From assembly GCA_000785145.2 (NCBI GenBank), contig JSZA02000035.1, positions 1-51,400 on the forward strand: 51,400 nt of DNA, given 5' to 3'. Made by a program: the position numbers and the translations under genes. How positions within the stretch are numbered: position 1 is the first letter of the stretch; every line of letters begins with the position of its first letter. Origin of the DNA: Candidatus Thiomargarita nelsonii. GTDB taxonomy: Bacteria; Pseudomonadota; Gammaproteobacteria; Beggiatoales; Beggiatoaceae. Positions 16,643 to 26,456 of this stretch are shown here, one piece after another. The notes below the pieces were generated by a model that was given only the letters and a program-made list of their open reading frames with translations, was not told the origin of the DNA and searched no databases.

Positions 16643-16663
16643 GCGGGGGTTTGGCAACCCCGC
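16643..16663 (+). terminator. GC-rich hairpin ending the aep operon
   Basis: GCGGGGGTT and AACCCCGC pair around TGGC, 9 nt after the stop of the last nucleotidyltransferase. Only a short T-run (GTTT) follows, so it may be a partial terminator. Confidence 0.6.
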
Positions 16664-16710
16664 GTTTCCAATCGACTTAAGTCACCCCCTATACAACGTA
16701 AGTGGTCAAA

Positions 16711-17442
16711 ATGATGAAATGTATTAAAAAATTAATAAAACCAGTTTATGAATCCACGTTTCCTTTTGAAGTGAGAAACCATCTTGATGTATGGAAAAAC
16801 AAAAAATACTACCAAGCTCGAAGAACAGAAGATGGGGAGTATTCATATAAACCTTTTGATGAATATCAATGCCTCTTTGTGCATATTCCAAAAACAGGTG
16901 GCGTTTCCATTGCGAAAAGTTTATTTGGTACCTTGGTAGGTCACCTTGATATTCATGGTTATAAGATCATATTTGGCCCGACGGCATTTAACAACTATTT
17001 TAAGTTTTCATTTGTTCGTAATCCATGGGATAGGACTCTTTCCGCTTATCTGTTTTTGAAAAAAGGTGGATTTGATAAAAAAGATGAAGAATGGGCCACA
17101 AACCACTTGATAAAGTACACAGAATTTAGTTATTTTGTAACAAACTGGATTACCCCCAAGAATATCTATAAGAAAAATCACTTTTTGCCACAATATCGAT
17201 TTATCTGTGGAAAGAATTTAGTGCCTGAAGTGGATTTTTTAGGTTACTTTGAGAACTTTGAACACGATTTCAAGTATATCCAAGAAAAATTAGGTATCAA
17301 TTGTGAATTATCACATCTCAATTCCACAAAGAAACGAGATTATAGGGATTATTATACCAAGGAAACTCTGGAAATTATTGCCAAAGTCTATGCTAAAGAT
17401 ATCAATGTATTTGGTTATAGTTTTGAACATAATAAACTTTAA
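16711..17442 (+). CDS. Carbohydrate sulfotransferase (Sulfotransfer_2 type)
   Basis: The product has 243 residues. CLFVHIPKTGGVSIAKSLFG is the 5'-phosphosulfate loop of the heparan/chondroitin-type sulfotransferase family, and FSFVRNPWDRTLSAYLF is the 3'-phosphate segment. FLPQYRFICGKNLVPEVDFL and FEHDFKYIQEKLGI complete the family layout. It should sulfate a sugar hydroxyl of the locus glycan in the cytoplasm. ATG 16711 is preferred over GTG 16702, though neither has a strong ribosome-binding site. Its last codons (EHNKL) and the 3' gap are copied at 19613-19654, which shows it was part of the tandemly duplicated block. Confidence 0.88.
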   Translation: MMKCIKKLIKPVYESTFPFEVRNHLDVWKNKKYYQARRTEDGEYSYKPFDEYQCLFVHIPKTGGVSIAKSLFGTLVGHLDIHGYKIIFGPTAFNNYFKFSFVRNPWDRTLSAYLFLKKGGFDKKDEEWATNHLIKYTEFSYFVTNWITPKNIYKKNHFLPQYRFICGKNLVPEVDFLGYFENFEHDFKYIQEKLGINCELSHLNSTKKRDYRDYYTKETLEIIAKVYAKDINVFGYSFEHNKL

Positions 17443-17466
17443 ATAGAACTGATTATACCAAAATTG

Positions 17467-18336
17467 ATGATGCAAAATAAACCGCAAGTTATCGAAAAAT
17501 CTCTCTTAAAATCCGCCTTAAAATATCGCGGCAGCATGAGTATTTCTCAGTACCAGAATTACGCTGCTGGCATCCTATTTTTGAAAAAAATGAACCATGC
17601 TTTTGAATCAGAAAGAGAAAAGCTAATTATCGAATATTTGAGTCAGGGAATTTCGGAAACCAAAGCTAAAGAATTAGCCGAGAATGAAAATGAGTATTCA
17701 AAGTCATTTTTTCTGCCAAAGAGAGCGAGATGGGCTTCTATCCTAAATTTCCAGTCTCAGATTGGGAGACAGTTAAATCAAGCGACAAAATCGGTTGAAA
17801 AAATGAATCCATTTCTGGATGGATTGCTGGTGGGCATTGATTTCTCTAAGCTTTCAGATAAAAAACTGAAAAATTTGATCGAGCATATTAGCCATTGTAG
17901 CCCTATTGCTCAAGTCAAAAAGAGCTTAGATTATATAGATTACTATGAAAAAGTCAAAAAGAGTTCCGCAAATAGTGTGCATAAAAATGGCCTTATTAGC
18001 TCTGTGATGTCTTATGTGTACCAAAATCGCCACTCAAGAATTCTGCAATTTTTGATTCAAAATGTAAAGGAGTACACCTACAAAAATGGCATAAAACCAA
18101 GCACCCTTTTCAAGCTATCATTAGCGCAGCGAAATAAACCAACTTATGAAAAATATGAACAAATACTAACACAACGACGTTATCAACAACAGATTCAGTG
18201 GCAAGAGATTGATGTGGTTTACCTTTGGATCGATCCTAACGACTTAAATTGGCAAACCCTAAAAAATAACTTCAGCAAAGATAAAATAAGCTATAATAGA
18301 ATCCAATGTAGATGGTATTTATATTGGCTATAAAGA
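17467..18336 (+). pseudogene. Stealth-family gene, copy 1, with internal deletion
   Basis: The first 273 residues are nearly identical to the intact copy at 19655. At about 18286 the sequence jumps to the equivalent of 21113 in the intact gene, losing about 640 nt that hold CR2, CR3 and most of CR4. The frame is then shifted and reads SYNRIQCRWYLYWL before a stop. Only the N-terminal helical part and CR1 (DVVYLWIDPNDLNW) remain, so the phosphotransferase cannot be active. The homology ends at about 18336, where a sulfotransferase-like gene begins. A truncated N-terminal protein may still be made. Confidence 0.9.
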
Positions 18337-18340
18337 CACT

Positions 18341-19027
18341 ATGATAATGGCAAAAAATATGCCACATTTTTTTAATATCAAACAAAATTATTACATATCA
18401 ACCAACTATAAGGTTCTCTATTCATTGCTTTACTCTCAGCCATCATTGCAAGTTGCAGCTAAAATAAGTATGGCAATCCATACCTATCTAAACAGATTCA
18501 CCCCTTTCCATTTGAGGTGTCATTTTTTGCTTGTCCGTGATCCATACAAACGACTTGTTTCGTTTTATAAAGATAAATTTCGCCAACAACCATTACATAA
18601 ATGGCTCACATACGATGAATTGCAGATTTGCCAGCGACTTTTCTGCCCTTATATCCAGATCAACCCATATTCTTCGCCCGCCGATATTCGCGAGAAGTTA
18701 TTGAGTGTCTCTTTTACACAGTTTATCAACTTATTACCACAAGTTTATCATCTTGATGATCATCTCCGTCCACAAACACGGTTAACAATGATGTTTTTTC
18801 ATGGCATCCCTATCGGTTCAATAAAATTCGAGCGAATCCTAAAAGTAGAATCATCGGATGATATGGCTTATTTGCAGGATGAGTTGTCCATTGGCTTATC
18901 CAAAAAATATAACAACACGGACAAAATTCTGTTGCCTAACCCTTGGTCACCTGCGTTACGCGCCGTTGTCAACAACTTGTACCAAGCTGATTTTGAGGCA
19001 TTCAATTATGAAATGCGTACGGTATGA
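18341..19027 (+). CDS. Sulfotransferase-like protein, possibly 5'-truncated
   Basis: The 228-residue product contains FLLVRDPYKRLVSFYKDKF, the 3'-phosphate segment of Sulfotransfer_2 proteins, and KFERILKVESSDDMAYLQDE, a family-like late block. The expected P-K-x-G 5'-phosphosulfate loop is not visible; YYISTNYKVLYSLLYSQ stands where it should be. The first ATG (18341) abuts the break of the Stealth pseudogene; ATG 18359 (MPHFFNIKQNYY) looks more native. It may be truncated or use a divergent loop. The protein is probably inactive or specialised. The following 100 nt hold nothing recognisable. Confidence 0.6.
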   Translation: MIMAKNMPHFFNIKQNYYISTNYKVLYSLLYSQPSLQVAAKISMAIHTYLNRFTPFHLRCHFLLVRDPYKRLVSFYKDKFRQQPLHKWLTYDELQICQRLFCPYIQINPYSSPADIREKLLSVSFTQFINLLPQVYHLDDHLRPQTRLTMMFFHGIPIGSIKFERILKVESSDDMAYLQDELSIGLSKKYNNTDKILLPNPWSPALRAVVNNLYQADFEAFNYEMRTV

Positions 19028-19130
19028 GGAACGTTTTTTGATTTCCGTTGTTATTTGCACTAGGCGCATTCCCATTTTTCAGGTAAAAATATTTAGTTTG
19101 CTGCCGCTCCTAAAAATCTTATCTTATAGT

Positions 19131-19630
19131 AGGTGCTGGAAGTGCTGGAATTTATGGTAGATGCCACGCATATCCCGATATTACTTGACGGCGACACTGG
19201 CTATGGTGACCTTAATAATATGCGCCGCTTGGTCAACAAGCTAGAACAACGCGGGGTGGCGGGTGTCTGCATTGAGGACAAACTCTTTCCGAAAACCAAC
19301 AGTTTTATTGAGGGCACCGCACAACCGCAATTGATTAAAACCGTCCATAATCCTCTGTTTGCAGAGTCGAGCAGCATGTATTCATTATCCTTAGTGCGCG
19401 AGCGGGTACAAGAGGATTTTTTATTATTAGAATCTGACTTGATCTATGAACAACGGGCTTTATCAGTTTGCCAGACTTATCCACAAGATAATGTGGTCTT
19501 ATTATCAGGCGAGACGCCGGCAGGTGACGAGGTGTTTGTGGAAAGCGACAATCAGAACCGGTTAAAAGCCATGTCAAAAGACAGACATTTTTTAGGTGAT
19601 AAGATTGCTGATGAACATAATAAACTTTAA
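19131..19630 (+). pseudogene. Mosaic of PEP mutase, pntC and sulfotransferase pieces
   Basis: 19131-19326 copies 11408-11603 (PEP mutase active-site region, [16 protein letters not shown] to TNSFIEG). 19325-19616 copies 15310-15601 (pntC middle). From 19613 it copies the end of the sulfotransferase at 16711 (EHNKL, stop) and the gap before the Stealth gene. The junctions share CC and GAAC with both parents. The pieces are collinear with the main locus and in one frame, giving a 165-residue chimera with half of each active site. It is best read as an eroded duplicate of the block 11408-19130, not as a designed fusion. Confidence 0.92.
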
Positions 19631-19654
19631 ATAAAACTGATTATACCGAAATTG

Positions 19655-21322
19655 ATGATGCAAAATAAACCGCAAGTTATCGAAAAATCTCTGTTAAAAT
19701 CCGCCTTAAAATATCGTGGCAGCATGAGTATTTCTGAGTACCAGAATTACGCTGCTGGCATCCTATTTTTGAAAAAAATGAACCATGCTTTTGAATCAGA
19801 AAGAGAAAAGCTCATTAGCGAGTATTTGAGTCAGGGAATTTCGGAAACCAAAGCTAAAGAATTAGCCGAGAATGAAAATGAGTATTCAAAGTCATTTTTT
19901 CTGCCAAAGAGAGCGAGATGGGCTTCTATTCTAAATTTCCAGTCTCAGATTGGGAGACAGTTAAATCAAGCGACAAAATCGGTTGAAAAAATGAATCCAT
20001 TTCTGGATGGATTGCTGGTGGGCATTGATTTCTCTAAGCTTTCAGATAAAAAACTGAAAAAATTGATCGAGCATATTAGCCATTGTAGCCCTATTGCTCC
20101 GCTCAAAAAGAGCTTAGATTATATAGATTACTATGAAAAAGTCAAAAAGAGTTCCGCAAATAGTGTGCATAAAAATGGCCTTATTAGCTCTGTGATGTCT
20201 TATGTGTACCAAAATCGCCACTCAAGAATTCTGCAATTTTTGATTCAAAATGTAAAGGAGTACACCTACAAAAATGGCATAAAACCAAGCACAATTTTTA
20301 AGCTATCATTAGCGCAGCGAAATAAACCAACTTATGAAAAATATGAACAAATACTCACACAACGACGTTATCAACAACAGATTCAGTGGCAAGAGATTGA
20401 TGTGGTTTACCTTTGGGTCGATCCTAACGACTTAAATTGGCAAACCCTAAAAAATAACTTCACCAAGGATAAAATCTGGCCGACTGATTCTGTTAGCACG
20501 AGTCGTTTCGCCGATCATGATGAATTGCGTTACTCATTGCGTTCTTTAGAACAGTATGCGCCGTGGGTACGTCATATTTATATAGTCACTATGCTAGGAC
20601 AGTGTCCAGCGTGGTTGAAACGCAGTCATCCCAAAATCACTCTCGTGGATCATACTGAAATTATTCCCCCAGACTATTTACCGACATTTAATTCAAATAC
20701 CATACAATGTCATGTACATCGCATAGCCAATCTCAGTGACAATTTCATCTTGATGGATGATGATGTGTTTTTTGGAAATGAGGTATTATTTGATGATTTT
20801 ATCGAGGCTGAGAATGGAAAAATGAAGGTGTTTTTAGATGACAGAATAGTATTTCAAGGGCACACCCACCCAGATGATGACACTTTTAAAATGATGTTAA
20901 AATACACCAATGAGCGACTGGACGATAAGTTTGGCAACACCATAAGACCTAACACCAATCATTATATGAAAATATTTAATAAAAACGTGTTAGAGGTTGC
21001 AGAAAAAATTTTTAGAGAAGAGTGGAGAAAGATAGCTTCTCATCGATTTCGGCTAGGAACGGATATTTCTTTTCCACATATCGCTTCTTATATAAGCCTT
21101 TATCTGAATCAAGCTCTAGTAGAATCCAATGTAGATGGTATTTATGTTGGCTATAAAGACAATATCAAATACTTAGAGCGATGTCTGACTCAGGTGAAAC
21201 AAAGGCAACCGAAATTTTTCTGTCTCAATGAAGAATCCGTGGATTCTAATGATAACATAACAAGAGCAGTCTCCAACTTTTTGGAAACATACTTTCCCTC
21301 TAAATCGTCGTTTGAATATTGA
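19655..21322 (+). CDS. Stealth-family glycan phosphotransferase
   Basis: The 555-residue protein has an N-terminal helical region of about 245 residues and then the Stealth blocks: CR1 DVVYLWVDPNDLNW, CR2 RFADHDELRYSLRSLEQYAP and WVRHIYIVTMLGQCPAWL, CR3 HRIANLSDNFILMDDDVFFG and CR4-like FRLGTDISFPHIASYIS. Stealth proteins are hexose- or N-acetylhexosamine-1-phosphoryltransferases that build phosphodiester-linked capsules. This suggests sugar-phosphate links in the locus glycan, in addition to phosphonate. ATG 19655 is preferred over TTG 19652. The N-terminal half has a near-identical but broken copy at 17467. Confidence 0.88.
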   Translation: MMQNKPQVIEKSLLKSALKYRGSMSISEYQNYAAGILFLKKMNHAFESEREKLISEYLSQGISETKAKELAENENEYSKSFFLPKRARWASILNFQSQIGRQLNQATKSVEKMNPFLDGLLVGIDFSKLSDKKLKKLIEHISHCSPIAPLKKSLDYIDYYEKVKKSSANSVHKNGLISSVMSYVYQNRHSRILQFLIQNVKEYTYKNGIKPSTIFKLSLAQRNKPTYEKYEQILTQRRYQQQIQWQEIDVVYLWVDPNDLNWQTLKNNFTKDKIWPTDSVSTSRFADHDELRYSLRSLEQYAPWVRHIYIVTMLGQCPAWLKRSHPKITLVDHTEIIPPDYLPTFNSNTIQCHVHRIANLSDNFILMDDDVFFGNEVLFDDFIEAENGKMKVFLDDRIVFQGHTHPDDDTFKMMLKYTNERLDDKFGNTIRPNTNHYMKIFNKNVLEVAEKIFREEWRKIASHRFRLGTDISFPHIASYISLYLNQALVESNVDGIYVGYKDNIKYLERCLTQVKQRQPKFFCLNEESVDSNDNITRAVSNFLETYFPSKSSFEY

Positions 21323-21343
21323 TACTTTTAAAAAATAAGCAAA

Positions 21344-21553
21344 ATGGAAACTAATATGGCAAAAACTCGAACCTCAATGTCACAAACTAATCAGCCATTT
21401 ATATCAATTGTGCCACCTCAAGGTTGGGGCAAATTGGCATTGCCAGAATTATGGGAATATCGAGAGCGGTTAAACCCCAAACAGAGTTTGGGAACAAGTG
21501 TAATTTATAGAATAATCAATTTTTTGACAAAATTATGCAACCAAATATTTTAG
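21344..21553 (+). pseudogene. ABC-2 polysaccharide exporter permease N-terminal remnant
   Basis: The 69-residue frame has IVPPQGWGKLALPELWEYRE, the cytoplasmic N-terminus of Wzm/KpsM-type permeases (PPxGWxxLxLxELWxYRELL). This is followed by NPKQSLGTSVIYRIINF, a shortened likeness of the YKQTxLGxxWxxxxP region. All membrane helices are missing, and the frame runs into the start of the epimerase gene. It implies that the locus once had an ABC exporter. Confidence 0.7.
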
Positions 21554-22458
21554 TCACAGGCGGAGCAGGATTTGTCGGCTCACATCTAGTCGATGCTCTC
21601 ATCAATCAAGATTATAACTTGCGCGTACTTGATAATTTTTCGACTGGGCAATGGGAAAATTTAACCCATAATAATGATAAACTCGAAATTATCAAAGGAG
21701 ATGTGAGGGATTTGGAATCGGTGATGGCAGCGATAAAGAACGTGAAATGGATATTTCATCAAGCCGGTTTTGTCTCTGCCCCCTTATCCATAAAACAGCC
21801 GCAAATCAGTTTTGAGAATAATTTATTAGGGACTTTTAATATTTTTGAAGCGGTGCGTCGTCAAGGCAGCTTGGCACGTATTATTTTCGCCAGTTCTGCG
21901 GCAGTGTATGGCGATAATCACTCATTGCCATTACACGAAAATTTACCCTGTTTTCCGCTCAATCCTTATGCTTTTGAAAAAAATGCGGCTGAACAATTAG
22001 CGGTGCTTTATGAGAGACTTTATAAAGTATCCTCAGTAGCATTGCGTTATTTTAATATTTATGGTCCTAGACAAAGTGCCAGTTCTCCCTATTCAGGTGT
22101 CATTTCAAAATTTATAGATCAATTAAAGAAGGGAGAAAAACTAACGATTTATGGTGATGGCGAACAAACCAGAGATTTTGTTTATATCAATGATGTGATC
22201 AGTGCCAATCTTGAGGCGATGAAAAAAGTGCCACCGGGTGCCCACTTATTTAATGTCGCTACTGGAAAAAGTGTGACGATTAATCAACTGGTAAAGTCTC
22301 TGCAAAAAATTTTGAAAACGGTTATGGCGCCACAATATCAAAGTTCACGAGAAGGGGATATTTATCGTTCGCTCGCTGACATTAGCAAAATTTCTGAGCA
22401 GCTTGGGTGGTATCCTAAATGGGATTTGGCGCAAGGTTTGAGTGATTGGCTTAGATGA
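21535..22458 (+). CDS. NAD-dependent nucleotide-sugar epimerase (UDP-hexose 4-epimerase-like)
   Basis: The 307-residue extended SDR protein has the NAD-binding ILVTGGAGFVGSHLVDAL at the N-terminus, DVRD, catalytic Ser region IIFASSAAVYGD, and YAFEK as the YxxxK pair. LRYFNIYGPRQ and DGEQTRDFVYINDV are typical of UDP-glucose/UDP-GlcNAc 4-epimerases and related WbpP-like enzymes. It supplies a 4-epimerised sugar donor (for example UDP-Gal, UDP-GalNAc or a uronate form) to the glycosyltransferases around it. ATG 21535 overlaps the exporter remnant. The 196 nt after the gene show no feature. Confidence 0.88.
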   Translation: MQPNILVTGGAGFVGSHLVDALINQDYNLRVLDNFSTGQWENLTHNNDKLEIIKGDVRDLESVMAAIKNVKWIFHQAGFVSAPLSIKQPQISFENNLLGTFNIFEAVRRQGSLARIIFASSAAVYGDNHSLPLHENLPCFPLNPYAFEKNAAEQLAVLYERLYKVSSVALRYFNIYGPRQSASSPYSGVISKFIDQLKKGEKLTIYGDGEQTRDFVYINDVISANLEAMKKVPPGAHLFNVATGKSVTINQLVKSLQKILKTVMAPQYQSSREGDIYRSLADISKISEQLGWYPKWDLAQGLSDWLR

Positions 22459-22654
22459 GCGTCTTGCGGTTTGCGAAATCCCCGCACAATTATTAACAAT
22501 CCTTGTAGTCAATGGTTTTTGAAATTTTTAAACCGTGAAAATGGGCGGGGTTGATATGTGGACAAAAACCGTGAAGGTGATTAAAATCCCTAGACGATAT
22601 TTTTGAAGAAATATTTCTCAGTTGGAAAAAACGTCAAAAAGGGGGAAGTATATA

Positions 22655-23686
22655 ATGTTAGTTCGCATTGTTAAGGATTGGGATTGGCCTGATTTTAGGC
22701 AGCAAACACCCAATCAGAGTGGTATTTGGGAAGACATAGAATTTACTTTAGAGCCAGTTGAGGAGTGCGACTATGTTATTGTTTTAAATGGGGTCAATGA
22801 AGTGACAACGGTAAAATGCCCACCAGAACATATCTGGTCTATTATCCAAGAACCCCCGACTGAATTTCGTAAACCTTGGCATGTGAATCCGCCCTATTCT
22901 TTCCGAACATTCACCACCGATCAGAAACGTTCTGGCTCTGAATACGTGCAAAGCCAACCGGCTTTAGGTTGGCATGTCAATCAGGATTACGATTTTCTAA
23001 GCACTTTCGAGATGCCTGAAAAAACGCGCCGATTATCTTGGATTACGAGTACGTTACGGAACTTGGGCGGGCATCATGCTAGGATGCAATTTTTGGATAA
23101 TCTTCGAGGAAAGTTGGATTTCGATCTGATTGCCACCTACGAGTACTACCTTCGTGATCCGGGGGCTTCGCGTGAAAAAATCAAGGCAGAACAAGCAGAA
23201 TTAGGTTTTGTTTGTGTTGAAGATAAATGGGCCGGTTTGGTGCCTTATCAATATGCTTTGGCAATTGAAAACTTTAGCAACCCATTTTATTGGAGTGAGA
23301 AACTGGCAGATTGCTTTCTTGCTTGGACAATGCCTATCTACTATGGCTGTACGCGAATTACTGACTATTTTCCAGCCGAAGCACTGATACAGATTGACAT
23401 TAATGCGCCTGATGTGGCAGAGCAAATTAAATCGGCCATCTCAAGCAATGCATGGCAGCGCAATCGGGATGCGATAGCTTACGCACGAGAATTGGTTCTC
23501 AACCGCTATCAACTCTTTCCTTTTGTGGTCCAGCAGATTCGTAGTTTTGAAAATACTTATGGATCGTTTGCCCAAAAGCAGACTGTTTCAATTCAGCCCC
23601 GTCAATATTATCAATTGTCGATCAAGTTTGCGGGAAAAATTCAAGCGATACGCAAAATGAGTCGTTATTTACGGGGAAAACGATGA
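22655..23686 (+). CDS. GT10 fucosyltransferase-like protein
   Basis: The 343-residue protein has the GT10 donor-binding block: YQYALAIENFSNPFYWSEKL and then ADCFLAWTMPIYYGCTRITD, matching the alpha-1,3-fucosyltransferase pattern (F..ENS...Y.TEKL..A...G.VPVY.G). No transmembrane anchor is present, as is usual for bacterial members. ATG 22655 is chosen because GGGGGAAG lies 8-14 nt upstream; the frame is open back to a TTG at 22622. It overlaps the next GT by 4 nt. The donor is probably GDP-fucose or a related GDP-sugar, but no GDP-fucose genes are in the window. Confidence 0.82.
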   Translation: MLVRIVKDWDWPDFRQQTPNQSGIWEDIEFTLEPVEECDYVIVLNGVNEVTTVKCPPEHIWSIIQEPPTEFRKPWHVNPPYSFRTFTTDQKRSGSEYVQSQPALGWHVNQDYDFLSTFEMPEKTRRLSWITSTLRNLGGHHARMQFLDNLRGKLDFDLIATYEYYLRDPGASREKIKAEQAELGFVCVEDKWAGLVPYQYALAIENFSNPFYWSEKLADCFLAWTMPIYYGCTRITDYFPAEALIQIDINAPDVAEQIKSAISSNAWQRNRDAIAYARELVLNRYQLFPFVVQQIRSFENTYGSFAQKQTVSIQPRQYYQLSIKFAGKIQAIRKMSRYLRGKR

Positions 23687-24816
23687 TGAAAACACAATTA
23701 GGGTGCTCAAATGGCCCTGCCTTACGAATACTCTTAGTACAAGCTGAAAATTTGAGATGGCGACAAGCAAGGAGCTATCCTTATTGTTTAAATTTCGCCT
23801 TCGAGGATGGATTACGGGCTAATGGGATTGAGTGTTTAATGGTGACTACGCCATGGATTTCTCGCATACGGGATATCTGCGGAGAAAAACAGTTTGATCA
23901 AGTTTGGATTAATGACTTGAGTCATTTTTGCGATTTTAATATATCGCTAGAAGAAATAATTGACTTAGCCCCCATACGTGTAGGTTTTGTCACCGAATCG
24001 GTAGACTATTATCAGGATGAATATGAGGCCTTTCCTTGGTTGCGGGAAAGACGCGCTAGAATTGATAAACAATTTAAATATGTCACGCATATTGCAGCGG
24101 TTGACGAACAAGATGTGCTAAATCTCAAGCAACGATTTGATAAACCGACGATGTGGCTACCCTGTTCAATGCCAGAAGGCTATATTTATGAACAGGTTTC
24201 AACGCCTGCTAAAAAAATGGCCTTATTTAGTGGTAGCGTTTATGGAAAGCGTGTGAACTGGTTGAAGGAGCCCAAGTTGAAGACCATGCTCGCTTATCAA
24301 AAATCGCCAAACAGTCGTTTAGTTGATGCCACCCTTTTTAATTTGCTCCCCGGTCACCGTTTTGGCCGCTGGATGAATAACCGCCTATTTCCAGCACATC
24401 ACATCTACCCCGTCTATCTTGATTGGTTACGCCAACTACGGCGGAAAGCTCATACCTTATGGCTACAAGGTATGCAAGCGGGTGCTGCGGTGGTCAATTT
24501 GCCTCATTTAGTCAAAGGCTATAGTAGTCGGGTGATTGAGGGTCTCGCTTCGGGGCGCCCTGTGATCTCTTGGGAAATTCCAGATCGTCCCAAAAATACA
24601 GCACTATTTGAGGATGGTCACGAAATTTTGCTTTATTCAACGCCAGAGCAATTGGCAACTCAAATAGAGCGCGTTTTGTCTGATCCTGATTTTGGGGAAC
24701 GAATTGCACAGAACGCTCGCAACAAAGTTAGGCGTTTTCATACCACTGAAAAGAGAGTGCAACAGATAGTTCATTGGGTGGGTGCGACTGACGAAGCCCA
24801 AGACTATCGCTATTAA
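23683..24816 (+). CDS. CgeB-like GT-B glycosyltransferase
   Basis: The 377-residue protein has a Rossmann-like N-half ([20 protein letters not shown]) and a C-terminal part with [37 protein letters not shown] and [16 protein letters not shown], the late donor-site layout of the CgeB/Glyco_trans_1_2 group. The central piece [18 protein letters not shown] is unusual. ATGATG overlaps the GT10 stop, so both are cotranscribed. Acceptor and donor are unknown. Confidence 0.78.
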   Translation: MMKTQLGCSNGPALRILLVQAENLRWRQARSYPYCLNFAFEDGLRANGIECLMVTTPWISRIRDICGEKQFDQVWINDLSHFCDFNISLEEIIDLAPIRVGFVTESVDYYQDEYEAFPWLRERRARIDKQFKYVTHIAAVDEQDVLNLKQRFDKPTMWLPCSMPEGYIYEQVSTPAKKMALFSGSVYGKRVNWLKEPKLKTMLAYQKSPNSRLVDATLFNLLPGHRFGRWMNNRLFPAHHIYPVYLDWLRQLRRKAHTLWLQGMQAGAAVVNLPHLVKGYSSRVIEGLASGRPVISWEIPDRPKNTALFEDGHEILLYSTPEQLATQIERVLSDPDFGERIAQNARNKVRRFHTTEKRVQQIVHWVGATDEAQDYRY

Positions 24817-24818
24817 TT

Positions 24819-26292
24819 ATGAACAACAAAAAACCAGCTGATTATCTGATTCTTGCTGGCATCGCCATCGGTTTTATTATTTGGGCAGCCCTTTTTATTT
24901 ATCGTTCTTCTTTTATAGCCATTGATGGACAACGATATTTCTCATTGTTTGATGACGCTATGATTTCCATGCGTTACGCTTGGAATCTGTCGCACGGAAT
25001 CGGATTAGTATGGAATCCCGGTGAATGGGTGGAAGGCTACACCAATCTTTTGATGGTGTTATTAATGTCGCTTGTCACGCTAATATTCGATAATAAATCT
25101 ATCGCCGTGCTAGCCATTCAGATATCGGGAATTCTCTTTATGCTGGCTAATGCTTATCTTACCATGCGGATTGCGGAGCAGATCAGCTTGGGAGAGAGCC
25201 AACAACACCGTCTCTTGCTGAAATTAATCACTTTTTTCTGTACACTTTCCTATTATCCATTAGTTTATTGGTCTTTGATGGGCATGGAAACCGGCTTGCT
25301 CACTTTTCTCCTGTTATTAGGGATTTTATTCGTACTCAGGAATACCCGTGAGCACAACCAAAATTTGTTATTCCTAATGCCCATCATTTTAGGATTGGCT
25401 TACCTAACACGACCAGATTCTCTTATTCCCGCTGTTATTATCTTGACCTATTTTTATTATTCTGAAAGTCGGCAAAAAAGTATCCACTTTAGTCATGCGT
25501 TCATACTTGGAATAGTGAGTCTGTACCTTATGTTTCCACTGGGACCAATACTTACACGTTAAAAATAGTGGGTATTCCTTTGTGGCACAGACTTCAAAAT
25601 GGTTTAGGCTTTATAACGCCCTTCTTGAGTGTCAATATTTTGATGATGTTGGTCGTGATGCTTGGGCTTATTGGCGCATTTTGTCGCCAGTCATGCCGCT
25701 AATCCTCATTTTGTTTGTACATGAGATATTGCTTATAGTAGCCGCACTTTCTAAGAGGGGCATTCTCCAAACCCCCATTTATATAGGGCTCTTGATCATT
25801 TTCTCAGGGCTTGTTCAAACAAACTTTGCTTTTTTGGGGGAAATTGTTTTTCTAAAAAAGCCATATCAAACGGGTGGTAATCATACAAATATTAATGATG
25901 CCATAGCACTTGCTCACTTAACAACAGCAGAAGCCACTTTAGGTGTCATTTGGGCGGGTTCGATTCCCTATTATACAGGACGAATCTCAATTGATTTTCT
26001 TGGCAAAAATGATAAATATATTGCGCGGTTGAATCCTGATCTTTCTAAACCTGCATGGCATGGTATGCGAGGAGTACCGGGACATAACAAATATGATTTA
26101 AACTACTCTATCAAACTCAAACAACCCACTTATGTGCAAACGTTTGACTGGGGAAAATTTGTTTGGGGACAACAAGATATTTCCGCTTGGGCAGAAAACC
26201 AATATGTTGAAGTGAAATATAAAGGCATCCGTTTATTTTTCCACAAAGACTCACAAGCGGTACGTTGGGATGAACTCAAACGTTCCAACTGA
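24819..26292 (+). pseudogene. GT-C membrane glycosyltransferase gene, multiply frameshifted
   Basis: The first part (24819-25562) encodes about five membrane helices and the motif [20 protein letters not shown] then [15 protein letters not shown], characteristic of GT-C-type proteins with an early acidic catalytic loop. It ends at a stop at 25560-25562. The homologous frame continues as [20 protein letters not shown] and FITPFL (about 25551-25630) and then shifts again to VGRDAWAYWRILSPVMPLIL (from about 25645) and a periplasmic C-terminal domain. At least two frame changes separate the three parts. All sections are otherwise well conserved, so the loss is recent, or the reads carry errors. 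The enzyme would use a polyprenyl-phosphate sugar. Confidence 0.8.
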
Positions 26293-26456
26293 AGTCTTTT
26301 TGAAGCAGTAGTGATTTCTCCAAAAAAAACTGACAGGTTAATCTACGCAAAAGAAACCAAGTTTTTTCAAAAAACGCCGGTGTTGCCGCAGCTATTGCAT
26401 AAGTTATTTGTTACCGCATCCCCTACCTGTTTAGCACTACCAGTATTAGGAGTATT

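Noticed and set aside
19133..19630. 165-codon frame as a novel PEP mutase-cytidylyltransferase fusion enzyme
   Set aside because: It lacks half of each active site, and every part is a copy of a nearby gene joined at short shared sequences; it is a recombination scar.
25957..25967. GGTTCGATTCC, resembling a tRNA T-loop
   Set aside because: It lies in a well-conserved coding segment (WAGSIPYY) of the GT-C gene, and no acceptor stem, D-arm or anticodon arm can be drawn around it.
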